Origin: DATAZK01 sp963711145
Lineage (GTDB): Bacteria > Actinomycetota > Actinomycetes > Frankiales > Frankiaceae
Direction: 5' to 3'
NCBI GenBank assembly: GCA_963711145.1
Contig: CAVQDA010000008.1
Span: 806,001 to 870,000 of the forward strand
DNA length: 64,000 nucleotides
Positions 43,170-51,130 of this stretch are shown here, piece by piece. Position numbers and translations under genes: made by a program. The notes beneath the pieces are model-generated. The model did not search any database and was not told the origin of the DNA. It saw only the letters and a list, made by a program, of their open reading frames with translations. Numbering within the stretch: the stretch's first letter is position 1; each line of letters starts with the position of its first letter.

Positions 43170-43356
43170 CGCCTCACTACACCTGACAGCGGGTGGGCCC
43201 GCAAGGCCGTCAGGTCGAGGTGAGTACGGCTCTTGAGGTTGATTTATGGGGCTAAGTCCGACTAGATCTGTCCACCGTCGCCATGGCGGAGCCCGGCCAT
43301 CGCCAACCGCAGCAGCGCGATAACCGGCATGCCAGCGCCGTCACGAGCGGCGCGAT

Positions 43357-43373
43357 GCGCCCGCTATTGGCAT
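43357..43373. repeat. Dispersed repeat copy a (GCGCCCGCTATTGGCAT)
   Basis: Matches the core shared with copies at 44337, 44835, 46423 and 48822. It is intergenic, followed by CACTTCCGGTGTGATTGG. Confidence 0.6.
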
Positions 43374-43567
43374 CACTTCCGGTGTGATTGGCGCTGGGAG
43401 GTGCACCGGGAGGGCTAGCGTTCGCTGCGTGCTCGCGGCTCGCGGGCTATGCCGCCCTGGCACGCGTCCGCTAATGGCTTATGCGCGCAACAGGTTGTCA
43501 GGAGCGAGCCCTTACCGAGCTGAACACTGGGACGACGGCGGTAATGACACCGATGTCAGCGACGCGT

Positions 43568-43619
43568 GAAAACTGACCCCGTGGCTTAGAACCCAAGCGC
43601 AGCCAGGGGGTCAGTTTTC
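43568..43619. repeat. 13-bp inverted repeat, possible insertion-sequence end relic
   Basis: GAAAACTGACCCC (43568-43580) and GGGGTCAGTTTTC (43607-43619) are exact reverse complements around a 26-base spacer. The sequence resembles termini of transposable elements and it is not placed after any gene. It may be two ends left after internal deletion, a tiny non-autonomous element, or simply a hairpin. Confidence 0.55.
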
Positions 43620-43643
43620 GACCGCTGTTGACAACCGAAGAAG

Positions 43644-43928
43644 GTGACGGGCGCCTGGCAATGGTGCGAAGATCATCCCGTGAAGGTGCTGCGGGTGGTC
43701 AGGCGCGCGAGTCGCCAGCTAGGCCGCTGGTGGGAAGCATCCTTTCCGAACCGCATGCTCATCGGCAGCGTCGTGTTCGTGGGGCAGAGCATTGCCTTTG
43801 CAGCCTGGGTGTACAAGCAGCCTGACAGGTGGGATGCACCTTTGTATGCGCTGGGTTTCGTTGCGTTCGCTGTGGTCGTGTACGTCGCCAACCGGCTGCG
43901 CCAGCGGCACCGCCATGTCTCCACCTAA
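43644..43928 (+). CDS. Small membrane protein (94 aa, two TM)
   Basis: From GTG 43644 the frame gives a 94-residue protein with two hydrophobic helices (MLIGSVVFVGQSIAFAAWVY and ALYALGFVAFAVVVYVANRL) and a basic C-terminus RQRHRHVST. A GAAGAAG precedes it. A second start at GTG 43680 is possible. It shows no family resemblance; a hairpin membrane protein with both ends inside is likely. Confidence 0.6.
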   Translation: MTGAWQWCEDHPVKVLRVVRRASRQLGRWWEASFPNRMLIGSVVFVGQSIAFAAWVYKQPDRWDAPLYALGFVAFAVVVYVANRLRQRHRHVST

Positions 43929-44039
43929 CCTTCAGCCGAGTGGCTTGCTACCGATAGCGCAGGTAGATCGCTAAAACCAAACGTCCCCTGGGCGGGTTCG
44001 AAACCGATAGTCAGCGACGTGTCGTCGGTTCGCTAACCA

Positions 44040-44267
44040 CTAGGGCCCGGAGGCGTATCCCCACGGCCTCGACGCCGTGTCGGGACTGATTAGCTGTTCA
44101 GCCGCCAGTTCGCAGCGGGTCCGCCGTTGACGTCGGCGGCGGGACTTGTCGATATAGCGTTGCAGGAGTTCGCGTCCGTCGTTGCCTATGGCTTCCCAGT
44201 TGGTCACGATCAACTGTCGGATGTCATCTGGGTAGCGCGTGACCGCGGCCTCGAGGTCATCCGGCAT
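44040..44267 (-). CDS. Hypothetical protein (75 aa)
   Basis: A short frame, protein-like and charged: MPDDLEAAVTRYPDDIRQLI, ELLQRYIDKSRRRRQRRTRC. A helical acidic N-terminus and a strongly basic middle suggest a small nucleic-acid or membrane-surface binding protein. The frame stays open to 44351, where a repeat copy lies, so the start is uncertain. No family is recognised. Confidence 0.35.
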   Translation of the reverse strand: MPDDLEAAVTRYPDDIRQLIVTNWEAIGNDGRELLQRYIDKSRRRRQRRTRCELAAEQLISPDTASRPWGYASGP

Positions 44268-44336
44268 ACCGTGCGTCACGGCCTCGATTGTGGCGCACTC
44301 GGCGTCGCCAGGCCGGCGGAATCGCACGCACGAGCC

Positions 44337-44351
44337 GCGCGCTATTGGCAT
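44337..44351. repeat. Dispersed repeat copy b (GCGCGCTATTGGCAT)
   Basis: Two bases shorter at the left than copy a, followed by CCCTTCTGCGC so that GCGC flanks both sides. It lies upstream of the gene at 44411. Confidence 0.55.
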
Positions 44352-44410
44352 CCCTTCTGCGCACTATCGTGAACCTCCGCCAGACACGCCAACCTGCAAC
44401 GAGGTCTGAG

Positions 44411-44776
44411 ATGAGCGCGAAGCCTCCAAGCGATTACTTGCGCTCTCCGGTCGGCGTGGCCGTGTCGCCTGACGGCACGCCCTGGATGTGCCCCGAGTGT
44501 TCTGCTGGGGTTCCCCACGATCATGCTGATAACTGCCCCGGTGAAGCGTGCCTTTGCGGCGTCAACGCTCACGGGAAGGCCGTCATCACGCTCGATGGCG
44601 GGGTGCGGCAGATGGCGCAGTTCGCGAGGACGCGCCGCACGATCACAGGACGAGTGACGGTCGAGATCGACGACGACGACCCGAACGAAGGTGGCGTCCG
44701 TGAACCCCGCAGGCCGCAGCCGGGTCCACCCCCGATGACAGTCGCCCTGGACCCCAACGAGAGCCAGCGCTCGTAG
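44411..44776 (+). CDS. Hypothetical cysteine-rich protein (121 aa)
   Basis: From ATG 44411, 121 residues. The N-terminal half has clustered Cys/His (MCPECSAGVPHDHADNC, GEACLCG) that could form a zinc site; the C-terminal half is acidic then proline-rich (EIDDDDPNEGG, RRPQPGPPPM). No family is recognised. GAGG lies a few bases upstream. Isolated in the accessory segment. Confidence 0.5.
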   Translation: MSAKPPSDYLRSPVGVAVSPDGTPWMCPECSAGVPHDHADNCPGEACLCGVNAHGKAVITLDGGVRQMAQFARTRRTITGRVTVEIDDDDPNEGGVREPRRPQPGPPPMTVALDPNESQRS

Positions 44777-44834
44777 CGCTGTAGACCGCAGCAACCTCCG
44801 ACGTCCGACGCCTCGTGCCCTTGCCAGCTCCAAT

Positions 44835-44853
44835 GCGCCCGCTATCGGCACAT
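44835..44853. repeat. Dispersed repeat copy c (GCGCCCGCTATCGGCACAT)
   Basis: Sixteen-base match to copy d and one mismatch to copy a. It lies between the ends of the convergent genes at 44776 and 44903. Confidence 0.6.
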
Positions 44854-44902
44854 ATGGGCAACTACCCCACGGCTGGGCGCACGAGATGGGAACATTGCGT
44901 GC

Positions 44903-45808
44903 TTAGTTCGATGATGGTGTCAAGTGGGGCTGCGGGCATTGAGCTGCGGCTTGGACGTAGGCCTCGTTGGTCTGCTCGTCGAGCTGGCCGATGCGGGTCT
45001 TTCCGTCCGAGAGGTACACGGGCACATGCACCGTGACGAGCGGGGTGTTTTGCCATTCCAGGGCCTGGGTGGGGTTGGACGGCTGCGGACAGGAGGTCGG
45101 GCCTGATTCGGACGAGTAGACGTAGCCGGTCTTGCCCCCCTTGGCAAAAACGACGAGAACGAGGTCAGGTACCCCTCGGTCGTTCTCTGTTCCATACGTC
45201 TGGCCGCTCGCGTTCACGCCCCATGGGGTGTCGCTGACGATGGCGTATCGAGCCGTCAGCCGCCAGCCGACGCCTGCAGCGGTGGTGACGGTGAGGCTGT
45301 GCTGACCGTGGGCGAGCGACATTGCATATGGGTAGGTGATCGAAGACCCTCGCGGGTTGCCGACGTCGGAGGTGCTGCAGGTGATGCTGGTGCCGCCAGG
45401 GGTGACGGTGAAGGTCCCCGCGCTGAGACAGACGAGCTGCATGTCGATGCCGTTGGCTCGGGCAGGGGCAGGGCCGAGTTCGACGGTCTGGGTGCCGGTG
45501 CCGGTTACCTCCACGGGCGACGTCAACGGCGTGATTTGCTGCGCCCCCAACGTGGGAGGCGCCAGGGACGGTGCTGCAGGCGACGGCGAGCCAGTGGGGA
45601 CGAGTGTGGCCGGGCGTCCCTGCGAGTCGGACGTGCCCGAGATGAGCACCGTCACGCCGACGACCATGCCGATGACCGCAAGAGCGATGGCCCCGGCTCC
45701 GAAACGGCGCCGGCGCTTGACCCTGGCGATCGCCCGGTGGGCTACCTGGTCGGATGCGAAAACGTCGCTGACAAGCGACTCCAGCTGCGCTTTGAGATCG
45801 TTCGTCAT
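44903..45808 (-). CDS. Membrane-anchored anti-sigma-like protein of SigE-type pair 1
   Basis: A 301-residue single-span protein. The N-terminal 37 residues are cytoplasmic with RAIARVKRRRRFG before a helix (about 38-57), then a T/S/P linker and an extracellular beta-rich domain with three or more cysteines. Its ATG shares bases with the TGA of the upstream sigma-factor gene. Position, topology and short basic cytoplasmic tail suggest a sensor or anti-sigma partner, although no ZAS zinc motif is seen. Family not recognised. Confidence 0.7.
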   Translation of the reverse strand: MTNDLKAQLESLVSDVFASDQVAHRAIARVKRRRRFGAGAIALAVIGMVVGVTVLISGTSDSQGRPATLVPTGSPSPAAPSLAPPTLGAQQITPLTSPVEVTGTGTQTVELGPAPARANGIDMQLVCLSAGTFTVTPGGTSITCSTSDVGNPRGSSITYPYAMSLAHGQHSLTVTTAAGVGWRLTARYAIVSDTPWGVNASGQTYGTENDRGVPDLVLVVFAKGGKTGYVYSSESGPTSCPQPSNPTQALEWQNTPLVTVHVPVYLSDGKTRIGQLDEQTNEAYVQAAAQCPQPHLTPSSN

Positions 45809-46325
45809 CAGTACTCTCCACCGGTGTCGAGGGCGCTGATCGCCATCGGGTGGGCCCGCAGGCGCTCGAGGCCTCTCGAAGCGTGGGCTTCACGGTCCCG
45901 ACGCTGCATCCGAGCAGGCTCGCTATCTGCGCTTCGCTCTGGTCAGCGACGTAGCGCAGCACGATCACCGCCCTCTGCTGACGGGTCAGCAAGGCAAGGG
46001 CCTGTTGTAGAGCGGCTCGCGCGACGACGTCGAGCTGCCCGCCGCCCTGCGAAGCCGTCTCCGGCAGGGTCGCCACTAGGATCTCCGGTTGCCGCAGCCT
46101 GCGTCGCCACTGACGGCGTGCTCCACGGACGATGACCTGCCGGATGTAGGCATCGAGGTCCTGGATGCCGCCCGCCCTCGACCACCGTGCATACGTGCGC
46201 TCCACCGCAGTCTGGAACAGGTCCTCACCTGCGTGCCGGTTGCCGGCGAGCAGTGTTGCGAGCCGCAGCAAGGACGTGCCGCGCTCGCGAACGAAGGCGA
46301 CGAAGTCCTCGTCAGACGTCGTCAC
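45808..46325 (-). pseudogene. SigE-family ECF sigma factor 1, single-base frameshift near the 3' end
   Basis: Starts MTTSDEDFVAFVRERGTSLL with region 2 (GNRHAGEDLFQTAVERTYAR) and region 4 (RAVIVLRYVADQSEAQIASL, LGCSVGTVK). After GTVK the frame goes wrong; in the adjacent frame the expected ending ASRGLERLRAHPMAISALDT and a TGA overlapping the membrane-protein ATG are present. The span is 518 bases, one short of a multiple of three, so a base is missing near 45885-45888 beside GGG. If corrected, this is a normal 172-residue sigma factor. Confidence 0.75.
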
Positions 46326-46422
46326 AGGCTCCGCCAGCCTCGAAACCGCAGTGCTCCCACACCCGTAAAGAGTCCGCCCCTCGCGGAAAGGTTGAGATGA
46401 GATTCGGGGACTACCGGCTCAA

Positions 46423-46447
46423 GCGCCCGCTATCGGCACTTATGCGC
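46423..46447. repeat. Dispersed repeat copy d (GCGCCCGCTATCGGCACTT)
   Basis: The best-preserved copy, followed by ATGCGC so that GCGC boxes flank it. It lies about 100 bp upstream of the sigma factor 1 gene. Confidence 0.6.
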
Positions 46448-46458
46448 GTCTCGGCGTC

Positions 46459-46904
46459 TCAGGTACTAGATGCGACAGCAACGATTTCCGCGCTATATGT
46501 CGTGGCTTTGATTCCGCCAGAGCCGCCGGTCTGGGGGTAGCTGGACTCCAGTCTGGTCGTTCCCCTGTGGGTGACGAGATAGACCACTGCAAGGTGTCTA
46601 GCAGGCGCGGAGCGGGTCACCTGGCACACGACACCCTGACGCGTGACGACGGGTTCGGCTACGGCGGACGCGCCCCCGAAAACGTTCACCGTGAATGCCC
46701 CCCAACATGAACGTGAAGCACCGGCTCGACGTTCTGATCGGTCAACGTCACCTTGGACGTTGCCTCCGGGACTGCGGTGCCGCTCGCGCAGTAGTCGTGG
46801 TGCGTTCCATCATTGGGACCGCCGCACGTCGCAATGCCCAAGCCAATGGCGGCGATCGTCAGCAGCCAGGCCGCCGCTGCCCAGCGCCAGCCAACCTTTC
46901 GCAT
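46459..46904 (-). pseudogene. Exported small protein, frameshifted in a G-run
   Basis: From ATG 46904 (MRKVGWRWAAAAWLLTIAAI) an N-terminal signal or anchor is followed by CGGPNDGTHHDYCASGT and VTLTDQNVEPVLHVHVGG. The natural continuation FTVNVFGGASAVAEPVV and the C-terminal half to 46459 are in another frame. The break is at the six-C run 46698-46703; adding one base there joins the halves into a 148-residue secreted protein. Family unknown; two cysteines may form a disulfide. Confidence 0.55.
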
Positions 46905-47025
46905 GACCACACGATCCCCGCTCCCTGAGCTGCGGCTGAGCCTTACGAACACACGACGCAGCGCACCAGGATTTGGTTGCGCCGAGTGCATGAGCGTTCA
47001 ACCGCCGAAACCGGTCCGGGGCGCC

Positions 47026-48174
47026 TCAAGAGGACGTGATCTTGAGGTTGTTGGCGATGGTCTGCAACTCGGTGACGGTGGCACCGCTGTCGCCGGTGAG
47101 CAACACCGTGGCGTTCTGGTCGCGCCAGCTCATGGCGACAGCGACGGTGCGAAGTCCTGCATACACCTGCGCCCGGTAGCGCCCGCGCACCGTGAGCGTG
47201 GAGGTTGGCTTGCCCACCGAGTAGGTGGCGATGAAGTGGTCGGCTGTCGCGGCGTCGGGCAGAACGTAGACGTCGATGACGGGCTGGTTGCCGTGAACGC
47301 TGTATTGGATGTCGACACCCACCGGGGTGTTGTTGTCGTAGGCCCAGAAGCGGCCAAGAGGAGTGAAGACTCCACCGAGGACGGCAGGGTCGAAAGTGGC
47401 GTTCGGCACTGGCGTAGGGGCTTGTGGTGGGGCCGTGGGGTCGACCGGGATGGACTGCGCCATCTTGATCAGCTCAAGAAACGGCACGCCGTCGACGCCG
47501 TGGTCGGTGATGCCACGGTCACAGGTGATCAGGTAGTGGACGGTGCCTTCGTGCCATTCGATGACCTCGGTCCCGTAGCCGTTGTCCGACAGAGAGACGT
47601 GCGCGGGCCGGTTATGGATGATCTGGGCGACGCCGTCGGGGATCGGAACGAATTGGTAGAACCAGGCGACTGTCGTGCACGGCGGGAGTGTGTGGATGAT
47701 CTTGTCTCGTATTTGTACGGGCAGGACCTGCTTGCCGCACTTGGTCGCTGCCGAGTCGTACATGGTCAGCGTGATTTGGACGTCGTGATGCTGATAGTTG
47801 TGCACCGCGAGGTTGGCCTCCCCGGCGATGTTGTACACGGCCTGGAAGACGGCGTCGCCCTCGCTCGTCGGTGGATCGCTGGCCGTCGAAGCCAGCGACA
47901 CCCCTGGCGGCAAATACCGCGGCAGCCGCTTGGCGTAGGCAAGTGGGCGGGCGGACGGTGTTGGCGTCACCGCAGGAATGATGGTGTCGGCGCCGGTGTG
48001 ACCGCGGGTGAGGGAGAGGGCCGCCGTCGTGCCGCCGGCGATGAGTAAGAAGGCGGCGGTGAGCACTGCGGTGAGCTTGCGTGCCCGCCGACGACGACCG
48101 TCCCGATAGACCCGTTCGAATGCTCCGGCCGGCTCAGGCATCGGCTGCAGCGACGGCAAACGGTTAACGTTCAT
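47026..48174 (-). CDS. Membrane-anchored anti-sigma-like protein of SigE-type pair 2
   Basis: A 382-residue single-span protein: short cytoplasmic N-terminus ending YRDGRRRRARK, a helix (about 33-54, LTAVLTAAFLLIAGGTTAAL), then a large extracellular region with few cysteines. It overlaps the upstream sigma gene by 11 bases. Same topology as its counterparts in pairs 1 and 3 but with no obvious sequence similarity in the outer domain, so each may sense a different signal. No zinc anti-sigma motif is visible. Confidence 0.7.
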   Translation of the reverse strand: MNVNRLPSLQPMPEPAGAFERVYRDGRRRRARKLTAVLTAAFLLIAGGTTAALSLTRGHTGADTIIPAVTPTPSARPLAYAKRLPRYLPPGVSLASTASDPPTSEGDAVFQAVYNIAGEANLAVHNYQHHDVQITLTMYDSAATKCGKQVLPVQIRDKIIHTLPPCTTVAWFYQFVPIPDGVAQIIHNRPAHVSLSDNGYGTEVIEWHEGTVHYLITCDRGITDHGVDGVPFLELIKMAQSIPVDPTAPPQAPTPVPNATFDPAVLGGVFTPLGRFWAYDNNTPVGVDIQYSVHGNQPVIDVYVLPDAATADHFIATYSVGKPTSTLTVRGRYRAQVYAGLRTVAVAMSWRDQNATVLLTGDSGATVTELQTIANNLKITSS

Positions 48175-48649
48175 CGGAAGTCTCCAACAGCAACGGCGCG
48201 AGCGCGGCACGCGCTTCAGACAAGGAGCGCTTGATCGATCCCACCGGTCGGTGCAGCGCCTGAGCGGTCTCGGCCACCGGCAGATCGGCGTAGTAGTACA
48301 GCAGCACCGGCAGCCTGAGCCGTTCGGGTAGTCGTTCGACGATGTCGCGCACCGAGACATCGGGCGCCGGCCAACTCGCTGGCTGACTCTCCCCGAGCCT
48401 GCCCAGCAGCGCCCTGTCCGTTGCCTGGGCGCGCCACCGATCCCGAATCAGGTTGGCGGCCACTGCGTAGAGGAAGGATCGCGGCGACCGCACCGTTGCC
48501 AGCTTGGCGAACAAACGCACGAATGCCTCGGAGGCAACATCGTGACCCTCAGCGTCATCGCCCAGGGCAGCCGCAGCCCACCCAGCGAGGTGCGAATACT
48601 GCTGGTCGAACAGCGCGGATGCCTGCGACACCCTCGACGTCCCGCCCAT
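48164..48649 (-). CDS. ECF sigma factor (SigE-type pair 2)
   Basis: A 161-residue sigma-70 family factor. Region 2 is ALFDQQYSHLAGWAAAALGD and FLYAVAANLIRDRWRA; region 4 is RLRLPVLLYYYADLPVAETA, LHRPVGSIKRSLSEARAAL. Its helix-turn-helix differs from pairs 1 and 3 (LGCSVGTVK there). ATG 48649 is chosen; a GTG two codons earlier is possible. It should direct RNA polymerase to a small regulon, probably held in check by the downstream membrane protein. Confidence 0.82.
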   Translation of the reverse strand: MGGTSRVSQASALFDQQYSHLAGWAAAALGDDAEGHDVASEAFVRLFAKLATVRSPRSFLYAVAANLIRDRWRAQATDRALLGRLGESQPASWPAPDVSVRDIVERLPERLRLPVLLYYYADLPVAETAQALHRPVGSIKRSLSEARAALAPLLLETSDER

Positions 48650-48821
48650 CCCCACATGATGGAGACGGAGTAGCGCCACGGCAGGTTCGCCCTGCAGGCA
48701 AGTTTGTGTCTGCAGCCCGCCGCCCGTCATCCGGCGCGAGGGGCGCAAAGACGTGCAGACGGGCGTCAGCGACCGAGATCATCACGAGTTCACGCTCGTG
48801 ACCGGCTCTCGCGCATGAGAA

Positions 48822-48838
48822 GCGCCCGGTAGTGGCAT
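48822..48838. repeat. Dispersed repeat copy e (degenerate), next to the IS left end
   Basis: GCGCCCGGTAGTGGCAT differs at two or three positions from copies a-d. It ends six bases before the left subterminal inverted repeat of the insertion sequence, so it is probably the element's target. Confidence 0.5.
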
Positions 48839-48857
48839 TCATGAAGGGGGCGGGGCC

Positions 48858-49224
48858 GTCAAGGCTGTGTTTGCAGCACTTTTCGGCTGTGCGGCCTGGT
48901 TTTGGGCAGCGTCGGGTGCCGGGCAGGGTCAACACGCAGCCCCCGCAGCGCGCAGCGCGAGGAGGAACGGTGTTGACGCGGTCCGGTCATCCCGGCGCAG
49001 CATCAGCGATGGCCGCGCCGGGGTACGGATCATGTGGTTGTAGATGGCTTCAGTTCCGGTGGAGCGGAGGGTGGCCGCGGAGCTGCCAGGCATTCCTTCG
49101 CAGGTGGTGTCTTGCATGAAGCCGTACGGTCATCCGACGTTTGTTGCGTGGGCCATTCACTTCCTCGACCGCACCGGCAGGTGGGTCATGCCACTACCCG
49201 GCCGCACACAAGTCGGTAACAAGC
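48858..49224 (-). ncRNA. Candidate guide (bridge/seek) RNA in the IS non-coding end
   Basis: The 3' non-coding end of IS1111-type elements is known to encode the RNA that pairs with target and donor DNA. Here it contains two perfect 8-bp stems: GTCAACAC (48928-48935) with GTGTTGAC (48970-48977), and CCCGGCGC (48991-48998) with GCGCCGGG (49015-49022). No convincing protein is encoded. Exact ends and guide loops cannot be set by eye. Confidence 0.4.
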
Positions 49225-50265
49225 TCAAGCGGCTTGGTCGGGCGTCAGGGCGCGGGCCTGGCCGTCACGCATCGTGTAGTAGACCAGCTCGAGCATCCGG
49301 TGCGCGGCGGCGACTTTGGCAATGTTGCGAGCACCGTGGCCGCGACGGGTGACGATCCGATCCTTGACTTCTTTCACGCATGGTTCGCATTGGCGTTGCA
49401 CGGCTTCAACGGCGGCCCAGCGCACCAGGGCGCAGCCTTCTTTGCTGACGTGCCCGCGCCGCACCGTGCGGTCAGATGCGTAGATACGCGGGGTGATCCC
49501 AGCCCAGCACGCCAGCGCGTCAGCGGTTTTGAAGCGGGTGATGTCACCGATTTCGGCGACGAAGATCGCCGCCAGTACCGGGCCGATCCCGCGGATGCGC
49601 TGCAGCGCCCGGTAGTGCGGGTTCCTACGCAGCGTCTTGTCCAAGGCGACCTCGACGCTGCCGATCTCGTCGGTGAGCATCAGCAGCTGCCGGCGTTGCG
49701 ACTCCAACCGGAACGCGAACTGCCCCTCCAGGACCACATCATCGAGTGCGGCGGTGCCGCGCTGGCATTCCAAGTCGGTGACGGCCAGCCGGATGCCGTG
49801 CTTGGCCAACAACGCGCGGATACCGGCCTTCACCGCCGTCGCGTTGCTCACCAGCCGGGTGCGGTGGCGCACCAGCTCACGCAGCTGTCGAAGGTCCGGC
49901 GGAGCGATATAGGCCTCTGGCAGCGACCCGAGGCGCAGCAGGTTCGCCAACTCGTAGGCATCCTTGGCGTCGGTCTTCACCCGCCGCCGCGAACGCATCG
50001 CCTTCAACCCGTACGGATGCGCCAGATGCACATCAAACTTCGCGGCCGTCAGCGCATCGACGGCCCAGTACCAGCCATAGGTTGCTTCGATCGCGACCGG
50101 CGCTTTGCGGCCGGCTTTGCGAACTTCCCTCACGAGCGTCTTCGGATCGTTGTCAATCTGCACGCAGCCGAGCTCGTTCCCGAGCGCGTCGATGCGGCAG
50201 ATCACCGACCGGCGCAAATGCAGATCGATACCCACCCACTGACGTTCCGCGTTACCGTCAACCAC
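49225..50265 (-). CDS. IS110 family transposase (DEDD recombinase)
   Basis: A 346-residue transposase from GTG 50265 with GGGGAGG upstream. The RuvC-like N-terminal domain has the acidic residues in WVGIDLHLRRSV, VAIEATYGWYW and RVKTDAKDAYELANLL; the C-terminal Tnp domain has RIRGIGPVLAAIFVAEIGD and CWAGITPRIYASD with the serine typical of the family. It is full length and likely active, guided by the RNA from the adjoining non-coding end. Confidence 0.95.
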   Translation of the reverse strand: MVDGNAERQWVGIDLHLRRSVICRIDALGNELGCVQIDNDPKTLVREVRKAGRKAPVAIEATYGWYWAVDALTAAKFDVHLAHPYGLKAMRSRRRVKTDAKDAYELANLLRLGSLPEAYIAPPDLRQLRELVRHRTRLVSNATAVKAGIRALLAKHGIRLAVTDLECQRGTAALDDVVLEGQFAFRLESQRRQLLMLTDEIGSVEVALDKTLRRNPHYRALQRIRGIGPVLAAIFVAEIGDITRFKTADALACWAGITPRIYASDRTVRRGHVSKEGCALVRWAAVEAVQRQCEPCVKEVKDRIVTRRGHGARNIAKVAAAHRMLELVYYTMRDGQARALTPDQAA

Positions 50266-50425
50266 GGCGGCCTCCCCTTCACCAAACGGGTGTTATGAGC
50301 AACCGCAGTTTCCTGCGGTAACCCAAGGAGCGGGAGGCCCCGCCCCCTTATGGATTCACGTCTGCGCGCATTACTGGGGCGGGTGCGTCCGCAAGATCAC
50401 CGGCATATCTGGACTTCTGCGCGCC

Positions 50426-51130
50426 TCAAGAAGCAGGTTCGTTCCAGCCCATCAGGAGTTTGCCGGTGCGGGCGTCGAAGACCGAGATGAAGTCCTCAAG
50501 GATCGGGGTCGATGATTCGGTGGGCGTCGGATGGGGTTCTCCGGAGAGATACGCGGGTCCGGCGGCGGGCCGGGCGGGGTTGTCTACGCAGCGGAGGACC
50601 CATTCCGGGGTCTTGTTCAACGCGGGCTCGGGCACCGGATAGCCGTAGGTGAACAGCCCGAACTGCACCGTTTCGGGCTTCGCGTCGTCGCAGGGATTGC
50701 CGGGCAAGGTCGCTGCGATCCGATTCCACGCCGCGGTCGGGTCCGCGGGAGCCTGCCCCCTTGCGGGCGGGTCAAGCGAAGCCTGGCCGTTGTCGAGCTG
50801 TTCGTGTTTGGTCACGACAGTGACGGTCGCCGGTGGTGCCAGCGGAGGCGGGATCGGCTTTGAGGTAGCGGGGGGTGCCGGTGTTGAGGTAACGGCCGGT
50901 GTCGGCAGGGTCGGTGTAACCGTTGAGACGCCGGCATGGCGCGTTCCGCCAGAGACGGTCCACGCGAGGACGCCCGTGAGTCCGAGCACGATCACCGTGA
51001 GGATCGCGACCTTGCCGCGGCGGCGGCGCCTGCCGCGCTCGTAGCGCTCCGCGACGGTCTGCGCAAGGTTGGGTGGCAACGCGACTCGAGCGACGGCATG
51101 GTCCATGAGCTCTTTCAGTTCAGTGGCCAT
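50426..51130 (-). CDS. Membrane-anchored anti-sigma-like protein of SigE-type pair 3
   Basis: A 234-residue single-span protein: VAERYERGRRRRRGK then a helix (about 40-60, VAILTVIVLGLTGVLAWTVS), a T/P-rich linker, and an outer domain with cysteines in NPCDDAKPET and VLRCVDNP. ATG 51130 shares a base with the sigma-factor TGA, as in pair 1. Probable regulator of that sigma factor; family not recognised. Confidence 0.7.
   Translation of the reverse strand: MATELKELMDHAVARVALPPNLAQTVAERYERGRRRRRGKVAILTVIVLGLTGVLAWTVSGGTRHAGVSTVTPTLPTPAVTSTPAPPATSKPIPPPLAPPATVTVVTKHEQLDNGQASLDPPARGQAPADPTAAWNRIAATLPGNPCDDAKPETVQFGLFTYGYPVPEPALNKTPEWVLRCVDNPARPAAGPAYLSGEPHPTPTESSTPILEDFISVFDARTGKLLMGWNEPAS

Larger units (their letters stand above)
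43170..43643. other. 474-bp intergenic region with repeat copy and IR relic
   Basis: No convincing gene is seen. It contains the first copy of the GCGCCCGCTATYGGCA repeat (43357-43373) and a 13-bp inverted repeat at 43568-43619. It marks the left edge of the accessory-looking segment. The DUF3089 promoter should lie at its left end. Confidence 0.5.
48844..50349 (-). mobile_element. IS110-family element of IS1111 type
   Basis: An intact DEDD transposase gene is bracketed by perfect 14-bp inverted repeats, AAGGGGGCGGGGCC at 48844-48857 and GGCCCCGCCCCCTT at 50336-50349. Subterminal IRs of this size and a long non-coding stretch (381 bp) on the 3' side of the transposase fit the IS1111 subgroup. 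The true ends should lie a few bases outside the IRs. No target duplication is expected in this family. Left flank is a degenerate copy of the local repeat. Confidence 0.82.

Noticed and set aside
43960..44035. tRNA-like T-arm GGTTCGAAACC
   Set aside because: No matching acceptor stem, D-arm or anticodon arm could be placed around it.
48929..49117. 62-codon minus-strand frame in the IS non-coding end
   Set aside because: It lies across the two stem-loops of the candidate guide RNA and has no recognisable protein feature.
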